Positions 7,427 through 15,252 of a stretch of 21,304 nt of DNA are shown here, in pieces. Origin of the DNA: an uncultured Erysipelotrichaceae bacterium (GTDB lineage: Bacteria > Bacillota_I > Bacilli_A > Erysipelotrichales > Coprobacillaceae); assembly GCA_900538465.1 (NCBI GenBank), contig UPXV01000037.1:1-21304 (forward strand), in the 5' to 3' direction. How positions within the stretch are numbered: position 1 is the first letter of the stretch; each line of letters begins with the position of its first letter. Position numbers and translations under genes: made by a program. The notes under the pieces are model-generated. The model was not told where the DNA came from. It saw only the letters and a list, made by a program, of their open reading frames with translations, and made no database searches.

Positions 7427-7851
7427 CTTAACATTTTTTCGATTTGTTTTAAAAAATAATCTCTTGTTGCTTGATCTCGTTTTGGAGGTCCTTTTAAATG
7501 CTTATCTTTTTTTCTTTGTTGAGCCGATAAATATCTAGACATTAATAATTCTTCAATATTCCCATTATGAATTTCTTTTCCGCTTACATGAAGAACCTTT
7601 ACATTTTTACACAACAGTAAACTCGCCAATCCATAATCTTGTGTAATAACCAAGTCACCACTTCTAGCATCCTTAATCATTCGCATATCAACACTATCTT
7701 TACCAATTTCACATTCTACAACACGATAATACTCATCTTCCACAACATGAGCATAATCAATATATACAATCATTTCTATATTATAGTCTTGAGCCATTTT
7801 TTTAATTTCATCTTTATCTGGACAAGCATCACCATCTATCAATAATCTCAT
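7414..7851 (-). CDS. yaiI: YaiI/YqxD family protein (UPF0178, DUF188)
   Basis: Protein of 145 aa. The family signatures are present: IDGDACP at the N-terminus and SGDLVITQDYGLASLLL in the middle, followed by the basic tail region with KGPPKRDQATR. The fold is considered PIN/NYN-like, with conserved acidic residues that would suit a metal-dependent nuclease, but no activity is firmly established for the family. The start overlaps the rhomboid stop by four bases (ATGA), so it is the last gene of the operon and translationally coupled. Its stop is inside the terminator hairpin. Confidence 0.9.
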   Translation of the reverse strand: MRLLIDGDACPDKDEIKKMAQDYNIEMIVYIDYAHVVEDEYYRVVECEIGKDSVDMRMIKDARSGDLVITQDYGLASLLLCKNVKVLHVSGKEIHNGNIEELLMSRYLSAQQRKKDKHLKGPPKRDQATRDYFLKQIEKMLRTAL

Positions 7852-8417
7852 ATCATCTTCGTCGCTAATAAAACAACAATACTCACAACGCCTCCAATAA
7901 AGCCACCCAAATGACCAGTGACTGAAATTTGTCGATTTAAGAACGTATAAGCAATATTAATCAAAATAATACCTAAAAATTCTTCTAACAATTCCATATA
8001 AACACCACCAGCCAAATAGCCTAAAGCACAAATAGCTCCAAAGAATCCAAAAACAACTCCACTGGCTCCAATTGTAATCGTATTATCAGCTTGAAAAGAT
8101 ATTTCTGCCGCACTATAACAAAGCAGTGAACTTAAAAGCATTGATACAACAACGACAATCAAATAAGGCATAGGCGTTAAAACCACTTCAAAGAAATGTC
8201 CTAATTGATACAATGCATAGGCATTCATTAAAAAATGAATAAAATCAATATGAATAAAATTACACATGATAAAACGCCAATATTCTTTATTCTCTCTTAC
8301 ATTTGGTGGGTAAAAAGCCCCCAATTTCATTGCACATGCCACTTTATCTCCTTGATTAATAAAATTAATATAGATAAAAATTCCGGCACATATTAATAAA
8401 TATATATTAGTTATCAT
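7848..8417 (-). CDS. Rhomboid family intramembrane serine protease
   Basis: Polytopic membrane protease of 189 aa that cleaves substrates within or next to transmembrane helices. Catalytic serine S119 is in GASGVVFG and catalytic histidine H169 in TGHLGGFIGG. HFLMN (H61-N65) corresponds to the oxyanion-side HxxxN motif. About six hydrophobic helices are visible, the basic bacterial six-helix form without extra domains. Its start overlaps the end of the upstream membrane-protein gene by 11 bases and no good ribosome binding site is visible, so it probably relies on coupling. It also overlaps yaiI by 4 bases. The physiological substrate is unknown. Confidence 0.93.
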   Translation of the reverse strand: MITNIYLLICAGIFIYINFINQGDKVACAMKLGAFYPPNVRENKEYWRFIMCNFIHIDFIHFLMNAYALYQLGHFFEVVLTPMPYLIVVVVSMLLSSLLCYSAAEISFQADNTITIGASGVVFGFFGAICALGYLAGGVYMELLEEFLGIILINIAYTFLNRQISVTGHLGGFIGGVVSIVVLLATKMI

Positions 8418-9198
8418 TTTCTACAACAGTTACCTTTCTTACGACTTTTGCAATATTTCCTGCATTATCACTTACAGTATAGACAACCTGATATTCACCT
8501 GGAGTCATATTATCAACAATACCTTCAACAATTAATCTTGATGTAATATCTCCCTCAATATCATCTTTCACACGAACACCTTGTTTTAAGTCAATCACAT
8601 CACCAACATGAATTGTGACATCTTTAGCGCCTTCAATAACTGGAAGGACTTTATTCTTTTCAACAACAATCTTAACTCTTAAAGCTGCTGATTGATTGCC
8701 ATGTTTATCTTCAACAATGATTCTTTCAATATACGATCCTTCAATATTATAAGATTTTGAAGTTGATTTTTTTTGTGTTTTTTCATCATAAAAATAAACC
8801 GTTGTTTGTGATTTATCTTCAATCTTTTTAATCAAATTCTTTGCTTTTAACTCTTCTCCTAATTGAATATTCCATTGTACTTGTTTTAATTGAACTTTTG
8901 GTTTCACTGTATCCACAATGACAATTTGAAAAGATTCTTTCTTATCCATATATTCAATTGAAGCTTGATAAGTTCCAACTTCTTTAGAAACATTTGAAAG
9001 ATCAAGTTTTACACTCTTTAATATAGAAGGATTTGCATCTACATAATCAGCAACCTTTGTAGAAATTTCTTCCCCATATTGATATGTAAAACTGTTTCTT
9101 CTCAGTTTGATTGGTGAAATTGTCAATGCTAAATAAATCAATAATGCATCTACAAGAATGAACAATGAAAGTATTGAAACAATAATCCTATTTTGCAT
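8407..9198 (-). CDS. Membrane-anchored extracellular protein with a DUF5011-like Ig domain
   Basis: Protein of 263 aa with one N-terminal transmembrane helix (about residues 5-27, IIVSILSLFILVDALLIYLA) and the rest outside, rich in beta-strand sequence. The last 75 residues, with VKDDIEGDITSRL, TPGEYQVVYTVSDNAGNIAK and a final VTVVE strand, match the DUF5011/Ig-like surface domains of Gram-positive proteins. A similar module may precede it (about 95-185, with VEDKHGNQSAALRVKIVV). No sortase motif is seen, so the helix is the anchor. The longest ORF starts at a GTG at 9207 inside the GGAGGTGG site; the ATG at 9196-9198 is used. It is the first gene of an operon with the rhomboid protease. Confidence 0.82.
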   Translation of the reverse strand: MQNRIIVSILSLFILVDALLIYLALTISPIKLRRNSFTYQYGEEISTKVADYVDANPSILKSVKLDLSNVSKEVGTYQASIEYMDKKESFQIVIVDTVKPKVQLKQVQWNIQLGEELKAKNLIKKIEDKSQTTVYFYDEKTQKKSTSKSYNIEGSYIERIIVEDKHGNQSAALRVKIVVEKNKVLPVIEGAKDVTIHVGDVIDLKQGVRVKDDIEGDITSRLIVEGIVDNMTPGEYQVVYTVSDNAGNIAKVVRKVTVVENDN

Positions 9199-9218
9199 GA
9201 CATCCACCTCCGATATCG

Positions 9219-9227
9219 ATTATACCA
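9219..9227 (-). promoter_or_regulatory. Extended -10 promoter of the DUF5011/rhomboid operon
   Basis: TGGTATAAT: -10 TATAAT at 9219-9224 with TGn directly before it. No good -35 at 16-18 bp. The leader would be only about a dozen bases before the ATG at 9198. Confidence 0.65.
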
Positions 9228-9296
9228 CCTCAATGTGAAATTTTTGTGTCACTTCATCTTTTCACAATAAAAAATATATTTTCACATGAACAAAGC

Positions 9297-9321
9297 AAAA
9301 AAGAAGGACATTTATCCTTCT
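9297..9321 (-). terminator. Terminator of ispF-gltX
   Basis: Stem AGAAGGA/TCCTTCT (9302-9308 with 9315-9321), 6-nt loop, then a T run on the minus strand. The gltX stop TAA (9312-9314) is in the loop. Confidence 0.85.
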
Positions 9322-10754
9322 AATCTTGATAAAACTTTTTCTTTTCCAAGCAACATGATAGAGCTTGCCAAATCAGGACCATGCATAATTCCAGTTGTTG
9401 CAATACGGATAGGCATATACAACATTTTTCCTTTTGCTTTGGCTTCTTTTTGTGTTGCTTTAATACATGCTTGGATATTATCTTTTGTAAAATCAGCTTC
9501 AGATAATTCTTCTAATTTTGATTTAAAGACAGCCAATGTATTTGGAATTGATTCATCTTTCATAAATTCTTTTGCTTCTTCGTCAATTTGTAATTCATCT
9601 TCAAAGAATAATGAAACAAGTCCAACAATTTCTTTCCCATATGATAATTGATCATGATATACAGCCACTAAATCTTTAATCCATTGTTCACTATGATTTG
9701 ATAAATCATAAGCATCACTTAAAAATGGTAAACATAAATCAACCACTTCTTCTAAAGATCTTTCTTTGATATAACGGTTGTTTACCCATTTTAATTTTTC
9801 TTTATCAAACATAGATGGTGATTTAGATAAACGTTTTTCACTAAATTCTTTAATTAAATCATCATGATTAAAGATTTCTTGTTCTCCTTCTGGAGACCAA
9901 CCTAACAATGCCATAAAGTTAAACATTGCATCAGGTAAGTATCCTTCTTCTTTATATTGAGAAACAAATTGCATAATTGATTCATCACGTTTTGATAATT
10001 TTTTTCTATCTTCATTGACAATTAATGTCATATGACCATAAGTTGGTGCACTCCATCCTAACATTTCATAAATCATTAATTGTTTTGGTGTATTACTTAA
10101 ATGTTCTTCACCTCTAAAAACATGTGTAATATCCATACAATGATCATCAATAACAACTGCAAAGTTATATGTTGGAATCCCATTAGCTTTAATTAAAACC
10201 CAGTCACCAATATCTTCTGATTCAAAAGACACATGTCCTCTAATCATATCATCAAATTCATATGTTTTCCCTGCTGGCACTTTCACTCTGATTGTATAAG
10301 GTAAACCAGCTTCTTCTTTCGCTTTGACTTCTTCTGGTGTTAAATCACAACATTTTCTGTTATATTTAGGTGCAATTCCTGCAGCCACTTGTCTTTCATG
10401 TTCAGCATCTAATTCTTCTGGTGTACAGAAACATTTATAGGCATATCCTTTTTCAAGTAAGATATCAATATATTTTTTATAGATATCTAATCTTTCCATT
10501 TGACGATATGGTGCATATTTTGGATTAGGATTTAATGGTGATTCATCTGGAATAATTCCTAACCATTTTAAGTTTTCTAATTGACTTGCTTCTCCACCTT
10601 CGATGTTTCTTTCAATATCAGTATCTTCTAATCTGAAAATAAAATCTCCATCATAATGTTTTGCAAACAAATAATTAAATAATGCTGTTCTAGCACCACC
10701 AATATGTAAATGTCCTGTTGGACTAGGTGCATATCTGACTCTTACTTTATCCAT
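9312..10754 (-). CDS. gltX: Glutamyl-tRNA synthetase
   Basis: Class I aminoacyl-tRNA synthetase of 480 aa that charges tRNA with glutamate, and in many Bacillota also tRNA-Gln for later amidation. The N-terminus RYAPSPTGHLHIGGARTALFN contains the HIGH-type signature, and KKLSKRDES is the KMSKS-type loop. The zinc-site region and the C-terminal anticodon-binding helical part are present and the length is normal. The ATG at 10754 follows GGAAGG. It starts five bases after the ispF stop, so the two genes are co-transcribed. No T-box leader was seen. Confidence 0.97.
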   Translation of the reverse strand: MDKVRVRYAPSPTGHLHIGGARTALFNYLFAKHYDGDFIFRLEDTDIERNIEGGEASQLENLKWLGIIPDESPLNPNPKYAPYRQMERLDIYKKYIDILLEKGYAYKCFCTPEELDAEHERQVAAGIAPKYNRKCCDLTPEEVKAKEEAGLPYTIRVKVPAGKTYEFDDMIRGHVSFESEDIGDWVLIKANGIPTYNFAVVIDDHCMDITHVFRGEEHLSNTPKQLMIYEMLGWSAPTYGHMTLIVNEDRKKLSKRDESIMQFVSQYKEEGYLPDAMFNFMALLGWSPEGEQEIFNHDDLIKEFSEKRLSKSPSMFDKEKLKWVNNRYIKERSLEEVVDLCLPFLSDAYDLSNHSEQWIKDLVAVYHDQLSYGKEIVGLVSLFFEDELQIDEEAKEFMKDESIPNTLAVFKSKLEELSEADFTKDNIQACIKATQKEAKAKGKMLYMPIRIATTGIMHGPDLASSIMLLGKEKVLSRLEG

Positions 10755-10759
10755 TCTTA

Positions 10760-11239
10760 TTACCCTTCCTTATTTAATAATACAACACTTTGAGAAACGA
10801 TACCTTCTTTTCTTCCCACAAAGCCAAGTTTCTCTCCACGTGTTGCTTTTATATTCACTTGTGTGATATCACAATGTAAAACCTCAGCAACATTTTGACG
10901 CATTTGCATAATATGTGGAGCCATCTTTGGTTCTTCACACATAATAATGCTGTCAATATTCCCAATTGTATATCCTTCTTTTTTCATCATCTCATAAGTA
11001 TGTTCTAGTAAAATCATTGAAGAAATGCCTTTATACTTAGGATCTGTATCTGGAAAATGTTTTCCAATATCACCCAACCCCATTGCTCCAATGATACTTT
11101 CAATAATCGCATGTAATAAAACATCTGCATCACTATGACCTTTTAATCCTTTTTCATAAGGAATTTCAACGCCACCTAAAATCAACTTACGATTGTCAAC
11201 CAATTGATGAATATCTATAGATTGCCCAATTCTCATCAT
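10760..11239 (-). CDS. ispF: 2-C-methyl-D-erythritol 2,4-cyclodiphosphate synthase
   Basis: MEP isoprenoid pathway enzyme that converts CDP-methylerythritol 2-phosphate to the cyclodiphosphate, releasing CMP. It works as a trimer with Zn2+ at the subunit interface. The metal ligands D9 and H11 (SIDIH) and the GHSDADVLLHA motif are present, followed by GLGDIGKHFPDTD and the late KATRGEKLGFVGRKEG segment. Length of 159 aa is normal. The longest ORF starts at a GTG at 11248 within the GGAAGGTG ribosome binding site; ATG at 11237-11239 (or the next codon, 11236) is the likely start. ispD is not adjacent, so it must be elsewhere. First gene of the ispF-gltX operon. Confidence 0.96.
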   Translation of the reverse strand: MMRIGQSIDIHQLVDNRKLILGGVEIPYEKGLKGHSDADVLLHAIIESIIGAMGLGDIGKHFPDTDPKYKGISSMILLEHTYEMMKKEGYTIGNIDSIIMCEEPKMAPHIMQMRQNVAEVLHCDITQVNIKATRGEKLGFVGRKEGIVSQSVVLLNKEG

Positions 11240-11259
11240 GTTTATCACCTTCCTGCCCT

Positions 11260-11288
11260 ATTCTAGCACAATTTTTACCAATATACAA
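11260..11288 (-). promoter_or_regulatory. Promoter of ispF-gltX
   Basis: -35 TTGTAT (11283-11288), 17-nt spacer, -10 TAGAAT (11260-11265) with TGC directly before it. Confidence 0.65.
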
Positions 11289-11391
11289 AAGCAACTTGAC
11301 TTATCATATAGAAAAAAGTTTGATATTTTCATTTTTATAAACAAAAATAATGTCTTTTTTAAAACTATACTTATAATTTTACCTATAGCCA

Positions 11392-11419
11392 TTGATTTTA
11401 TTTGTAAATTCTCTATAAT
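11392..11419 (+). promoter_or_regulatory. Promoter of the HEAT-like gene
   Basis: -35 TTGATT (11392-11397), 16-nt spacer, -10 TATAAT (11414-11419), close to the start of the plus-strand gene. Confidence 0.6.
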
Positions 11420-11436
11420 ATGAATAGGTGATATAT

Positions 11437-12153
11437 ATGAAAAACGATCAAGAATATTTAGAAAAAAGAGGATGTATTTCTCAAAAAAAATTATTTGAAT
11501 TTAAACAAATGACAAAAGAAGAACTTTTAACACAATTAGATGGAGATCCCATAACAAGAACTTCTTGTATTTATTTCTTCTCTGCAAAATTTCATAACGA
11601 TGCAGATTTCACAAATGTTTTGTTAAATCAATTGATTCATGAAACTGCAATCAATGCAAGAATTGAAATACAGGACAATTTAGCTACATATGGAAACGTC
11701 TATGAAATGTGTCAGTTCTTAGGAAAAGTCGGACACAATCAACATCGTGAAATTCCACCAAGAGTTTCATTGAAAAAGAGTTATCCTTTACCTCGTGATC
11801 TTGTTGCAAGAAGCTTAGGTCATGCTGAAGGAAAAGTCTATCCTGATTTTTTAAAAGCTATGAAAACATTAAATCGAGACCAATTATTAGAAGGTATTGA
11901 TGCTTTTGGATTCTTTTGTTTTTACAATCGTGATGTTGTGGATCAGCAAGCCTATCAACTTATTGAAGACTTTGTTCATCAATATGAAAATGATGAATTG
12001 ATGACATGGAAATTAACAATTTGTTTAAGTGCCTTTCCACAAAGTGTTCCACTTTTGTCAGAAATCAAAAACAAACAAAAACACCCAACAATCCAAGCAG
12101 AAGTTGAGCGTTCTTTAATGATTATTGAGAGATTAAATAATCGTTCAAATTAA
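11437..12153 (+). CDS. HEAT-repeat-like protein of unknown function
   Basis: Cytosolic protein of 238 aa, predicted almost all helical, with no signal peptide or membrane segment. Stretches such as LIHETAINARIEIQDNLATY and RDLVARSLGHAEGKVYPDFL look like HEAT-type helical repeats (a conserved R-x-LG turn between helices), suggesting a protein-interaction scaffold. I do not recognise a specific family. The longest ORF starts at a GTG at 11428 inside the AGGTGA site; the ATG at 11437 is used. It is one of two plus-strand genes. Its 3' end overlaps the convergent regulator gene by 32 bp, and its terminator lies inside that gene. Confidence 0.75.
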   Translation: MKNDQEYLEKRGCISQKKLFEFKQMTKEELLTQLDGDPITRTSCIYFFSAKFHNDADFTNVLLNQLIHETAINARIEIQDNLATYGNVYEMCQFLGKVGHNQHREIPPRVSLKKSYPLPRDLVARSLGHAEGKVYPDFLKAMKTLNRDQLLEGIDAFGFFCFYNRDVVDQQAYQLIEDFVHQYENDELMTWKLTICLSAFPQSVPLLSEIKNKQKHPTIQAEVERSLMIIERLNNRSN

Positions 12154-13156
12154 TCCCATTTTTCATTGCATAAAGGATATTTTGATTATCCTTTATGCTT
12201 TTTATTTTCTCTTCTAATATATAAGCAATAAATCTCATATCATCATCTAATGTCATAGGCCAGTAAAAATAAAATCTTTTTCCATCATGAAACTCAAATA
12301 CAAAATCAACACCATAAAGTTGAAAAGCCACAGGATTCTTTATAGCTGTATATCTTTTTTTAGCAATGATTGTTACTTGATCAATATCCTCATAAGGATA
12401 AAAATGCATAAACTGATGATCTTTTTTCAACAATACAGCAAAGAAATAGGCAAGATTTGATCGAAAACCTTTAAACTGATAATAACGAATCCCCCTATCT
12501 ATAAATTCTACAGATTGATTCATAGAATGATCAATTATATCTCCAAAATAAATGGATGATGTTTGAAAACTAGAAGCAATTAAAATCATTTGAATAAGAA
12601 TATCTACGAAAAAACCAATTCCAATTTTTAAAAACATTGGTAATTCAATTGAAGCAAAAGAAAACATAAACATAACAATAATAGCACCAAAAATTCCTAC
12701 TGGTAATGTATAAAAAATCTTTCTTATTGCCCATGATCTTGTTAATTTTCTTCCCAAAGATACTGTTGATGTTGTTTTGTGGAATCCTAACCCTTCTTTT
12801 GGTTCTTGAATTTCAATCTCAGCAAGAGCAGGTATTAAAGGTAAATCTTTATCTTTATATATTTGAACGGTGTGCATAACATCTTTAATACTTTCTATTT
12901 GTTTTTCCAAATGAATTTTATTCACTTCTAAACATTCTTGAAAATTAACTTGTCCTGCCATAATTCCTTTTACATCATCAATAGAAATATTCAGATTTCT
13001 TAAAAACTTAACCAATGCTAAAATTTGTAAGTCTTCATCACCATAATCACGATAACCATTTTCATCTCTTTTTGGATGAATAAATCCTTCTTTTTCATAA
13101 TAACGAATCGTATGTTTTGATAATCCTAACGCAACTTCTAAATCTTTTGTTTTCAT
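12122..13156 (-). CDS. Membrane-spanning MerR-type transcriptional regulator
   Basis: A 344-aa protein with an N-terminal MerR winged helix (about 1-70: LGLSKHTIRYYEKEGFIHP and the NGYRDY wing), a coiled coil (about 75-100), a linker, then two hydrophobic helices (about 136-158 and 166-187, containing VGIFGAIIVMFMFSFA and FFVDILIQMILIASSF). A soluble C-terminal domain (about 210-325) follows, with alternating strands and a final helix (FHDGKRFYFYWPMTLDDDMR) that looks like a bacterial PH-type fold. Typical MerR proteins are soluble, so this looks like a one-component membrane sensor. The promoter is MerR-type, suggesting self-regulation. The first ATG (13162) abuts the AAGGA site; the second (13154-13156) has proper spacing and is used. 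The C-terminal fold is inference. Confidence 0.85.
   Translation of the reverse strand: MKTKDLEVALGLSKHTIRYYEKEGFIHPKRDENGYRDYGDEDLQILALVKFLRNLNISIDDVKGIMAGQVNFQECLEVNKIHLEKQIESIKDVMHTVQIYKDKDLPLIPALAEIEIQEPKEGLGFHKTTSTVSLGRKLTRSWAIRKIFYTLPVGIFGAIIVMFMFSFASIELPMFLKIGIGFFVDILIQMILIASSFQTSSIYFGDIIDHSMNQSVEFIDRGIRYYQFKGFRSNLAYFFAVLLKKDHQFMHFYPYEDIDQVTIIAKKRYTAIKNPVAFQLYGVDFVFEFHDGKRFYFYWPMTLDDDMRFIAYILEEKIKSIKDNQNILYAMKNGINLNDYLISQ
12168..12210 (+). terminator. Terminator of the HEAT-like gene, inside the convergent regulator gene
   Basis: A perfect 12-bp stem GCATAAAGGATA/TATCCTTTATGC (12168-12179 with 12187-12198) with a 7-nt loop is followed by TTTTTATTTT on the plus strand. It lies in the last codons of the convergent MerR-type gene (around NQNILYAMKN), so one sequence serves as coding DNA and terminator. 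Confidence 0.85.
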
Positions 13157-13179
13157 ACTCATTCCTTCTTTCTAACTCT

Positions 13180-13210
13180 ATTAAACACTATAGAGTCACT
13201 CTACAGTCAA
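13180..13210 (-). promoter_or_regulatory. MerR-type promoter and operator of the membrane regulator
   Basis: -35 TTGACT (13205-13210), 19-bp spacer, -10 TTTAAT (13180-13185). The spacer region carries a 21-bp dyad (13187-13207) with 10-bp arms ACTATAGAGT and ACTCTACAGT that match in 9 of 10 positions around one central base. This is the same architecture as at the MATE promoter and implies autoregulation. Confidence 0.8.
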
Positions 13211-13219
13211 GAAAAAAGT

Positions 13220-13244
13220 GAAAAAAAGCACTACATTAAGTGCT
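13220..13244 (-). terminator. Terminator of the Gfo/Idh/MocA gene
   Basis: Stem AGCACT/AGTGCT (13227-13232 with 13239-13244) then seven T on the minus strand. The gene's stop TAG (13231-13233) is within the hairpin. Confidence 0.8.
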
Positions 13245-14229
13245 CTTCATCAGCTGGGAAGATAACTCCAGCTTTTCTTCTTGCGATTGTCTGGACTTCA
13301 GAAACAATCATACTATGTTCTAACATTTCATAACATTGTTGATAATCCTGAGTTTGATACATCTTTTCAAACGCCACAAATTCCTCATACATTCTATGGA
13401 CATCTTTATTTTCATTGATTGTTTCCTCTGTTCCATCATTCATAGACAGTTCCACAGAACCAATATAACTTACTGGCGTAGAAATATGGATACACCCTTT
13501 ATCTCCTTGAATTGTATTGGATAATGATGCTTTGCAATCTTTTGACCCAATACATACACATTGGAAATGATCATATTCAAGAATTAATATTCCTGATGTA
13601 TCAATATTTCTTTCAATATTTGGATAATAATGCACATCTTTTGGTCTTCCAAATAATCCTACTACAAAATGAATATTATAAATATTCAAATCCATCAATG
13701 CGCCTCCTGATTTTGTATAATCAAAAGCAGGTAAAATATTTCCTTCTAAAAAGGCATTATAACGTGATGAATATTGTGAATAATTACATTCTACTATTTT
13801 TATATGACCTAAAGTAGGAATTAAAGATTTGATTTTATGAAAGTTAGGTAAATATTGATTTGTAATAGCTTCCCATAAAAACAAATGTTGCGATTCTGCT
13901 AAATCTTTTAATTCATGAGCTTCTTCTTGATTTGAAGTTAATGGTTTTTCTAAAATAACGTTTTTATGTGCTTCTAAAGCAAGTTTTGAATATGAATAAT
14001 GAAGATGATTTGGTAAAGCTACATAAATTGTATCAACTTCCTCATCGTTTAACAATTCATCATATGATGTTGAGTATCTTTTGAAGCCATATTTTTCTTG
14101 TATTTCTTTTAATTTTTGTTCACTACGCAATGTTCCAGAAATATGAACCAATTCAATATTTTCAATCTCTTGAATAAAAGACAATAAATCTCCAACGATC
14201 ATTCCACTTCCAACAATTCCTAATTTCAT
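13231..14229 (-). CDS. Gfo/Idh/MocA family NAD(P)-dependent oxidoreductase
   Basis: Cytosolic dehydrogenase of 332 aa acting on a sugar, inositol or related polyol; the substrate is not readable from sequence. The N-terminal Rossmann motif is GIVGSGMIVGDLL (residues 4-16). ALPNHLHY and the catalytic-site EKPLTSN (the Lys of EKP is the family's catalytic residue) follow. The C-terminal half is the mixed sheet domain with SGGALMDLNIYNIH. The longest ORF begins 15 bases upstream at MRRDI, which is the AGGAGGGAT ribosome binding site itself; the ATG at 14227-14229 is used. It has its own promoter and terminator, so it is a single-gene unit with no sugar transport genes beside it. Confidence 0.92.
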   Translation of the reverse strand: MKLGIVGSGMIVGDLLSFIQEIENIELVHISGTLRSEQKLKEIQEKYGFKRYSTSYDELLNDEEVDTIYVALPNHLHYSYSKLALEAHKNVILEKPLTSNQEEAHELKDLAESQHLFLWEAITNQYLPNFHKIKSLIPTLGHIKIVECNYSQYSSRYNAFLEGNILPAFDYTKSGGALMDLNIYNIHFVVGLFGRPKDVHYYPNIERNIDTSGILILEYDHFQCVCIGSKDCKASLSNTIQGDKGCIHISTPVSYIGSVELSMNDGTEETINENKDVHRMYEEFVAFEKMYQTQDYQQCYEMLEHSMIVSEVQTIARRKAGVIFPADEEHLM

Positions 14230-14259
14230 AATATCCCTCCTCATAATAGCTCTTTATTT

Positions 14260-14288
14260 ATTATATCTTGTTTCCTATCAATATACAA
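14260..14288 (-). promoter_or_regulatory. Promoter of the Gfo/Idh/MocA gene
   Basis: -35 TTGTAT (14283-14288), 17-nt spacer, -10 TATAAT (14260-14265). Confidence 0.65.
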
Positions 14289-14300
14289 ACAAGACAATCG

Positions 14301-14330
14301 AAAAGGAATACCTCATACAAGGATTCCTTT
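14301..14330 (-). terminator. Terminator of the second Cof-type HAD gene
   Basis: Stem AAAGGAAT/ATTCCTTT (14302-14309 with 14323-14330), continued inward by CC/GG with a one-base bulge, then a short T run on the minus strand. Confidence 0.65.
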
Positions 14331-14335
14331 ATAAC

Positions 14336-15187
14336 TTATTCAAAAATTTCAGGCATATGTTTATACAATGAAACAGCAATTCCATCTTCTTCATTTGACA
14401 AAGTCACTTCATCAGCAATATCTTTTAAATCTTGTACAGCATTTGCCATTGCGACACCAACTCCCGCATATTTCACCATTGATGCATCATTATGACCATC
14501 ACCAAAAGCAATCATTTCTTCTTTCTTATATCCCATTGGGATCAAAACTGTATCTAAAGCTTTGGCTTTATCAATACCTTGAGCTGTAAATTCAAAATAG
14601 AAATCTCCTGTAAACATACAACTTAAAGTCTCTTTAAATGGTTCCATCATTTCTTGATAATGGGCTTGTAAATATTCAGGATCAGACGTTGTTAAAATCT
14701 TGTTTAATGGGAAATCAACAAATTCTGCTAAATCATCAATTTCACACAACTTAAATTTACCACCACGTGATTCATATTGAATAACATCAAAAGGTTCTCC
14801 TTTCCATGTAATCCAATTATCATAAACATTATTAACAAACATATAACCATCTTTATCAATCATTGGTCTTACACGATCAAATGATTTCATATGTTCTAAA
14901 ACAGCTTTTCCTTCTTCTATACTTAAAGCTTGATTAAATAATGTTTCATTTGTTTCACAATCAACAACTTTTGATCCATTATAAGAAACCAATAATCCAT
15001 GATGTTGATCCATCTTCAATTCTTTTGCTAAATCCATTAAACCAGAAGTTGGTCTTCCTGATGCCAAGATTAAAATAGCTCCTGCTTCTTCTGCTTTTAA
15101 TAATGCTTCTTTTGTCTTTGGAGTCACAACTTTCTTACCATTTGTAAGTGTCCCATCCACATCCATAATAATTACTTTTATACTCAT
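14336..15187 (-). CDS. Cof-type HAD-IIB family hydrolase (second copy)
   Basis: Cytosolic phosphatase of 283 aa of the same family as the gene at 1667-2485. Motif I is MDVDGTL (nucleophile and acid/base Asp both present), motif II is ASGRPTSGL, the motif III Lys is in GIDKAKALD, and motif IV is GDGHNDASMVKYAGVGVAM. The C2 cap between motifs II and III is full length. The two copies share their motif patterns but are clearly diverged, so different substrates are likely. The longest ORF starts 24 bases upstream, across the GGAGG site; the ATG at 15185-15187 has 7-nt spacing and is used. It forms a single-gene unit between two terminators. Confidence 0.92.
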   Translation of the reverse strand: MSIKVIIMDVDGTLTNGKKVVTPKTKEALLKAEEAGAILILASGRPTSGLMDLAKELKMDQHHGLLVSYNGSKVVDCETNETLFNQALSIEEGKAVLEHMKSFDRVRPMIDKDGYMFVNNVYDNWITWKGEPFDVIQYESRGGKFKLCEIDDLAEFVDFPLNKILTTSDPEYLQAHYQEMMEPFKETLSCMFTGDFYFEFTAQGIDKAKALDTVLIPMGYKKEEMIAFGDGHNDASMVKYAGVGVAMANAVQDLKDIADEVTLSNEEDGIAVSLYKHMPEIFE

Positions 15188-15206
15188 TTTCATTCCTCCT
15201 TGTTTT

Positions 15207-15212
15207 ATCATA
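15207..15212 (-). promoter_or_regulatory. Probable -10 box for the second HAD gene
   Basis: TATGAT at 15207-15212 preceded by TGT (extended -10). A TTGTAG 16 nt further upstream could be the -35. The gene follows a terminator, so a promoter is needed in this gap. Confidence 0.4.
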
Positions 15213-15252
15213 ACAAATTTTATTTTTTCTACAACAAAACAAACAAAAATTG

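Noticed and set aside
9231..9290. Repeated TTTTCACA/TGTGAAA elements between the DUF5011 gene and gltX
   Set aside because: They are short, AT-rich, irregularly spaced copies without a clear dyad centre, which are likely chance.
9286..9651. Plus-strand open frame opposite gltX
   Set aside because: It lies antisense to the conserved 3' part of gltX and has no promoter or family match. It is a shadow frame.
10743..11239. T-box or other riboswitch leader for ispF-gltX
   Set aside because: The promoter lies only about 20 bases before the ispF start, so there is no room for a leader, and no T-box motif is visible.
13336..13817. Two plus-strand open frames opposite the Gfo/Idh/MocA gene
   Set aside because: They are antisense to a conserved enzyme gene, with no ribosome binding sites and low-complexity composition.
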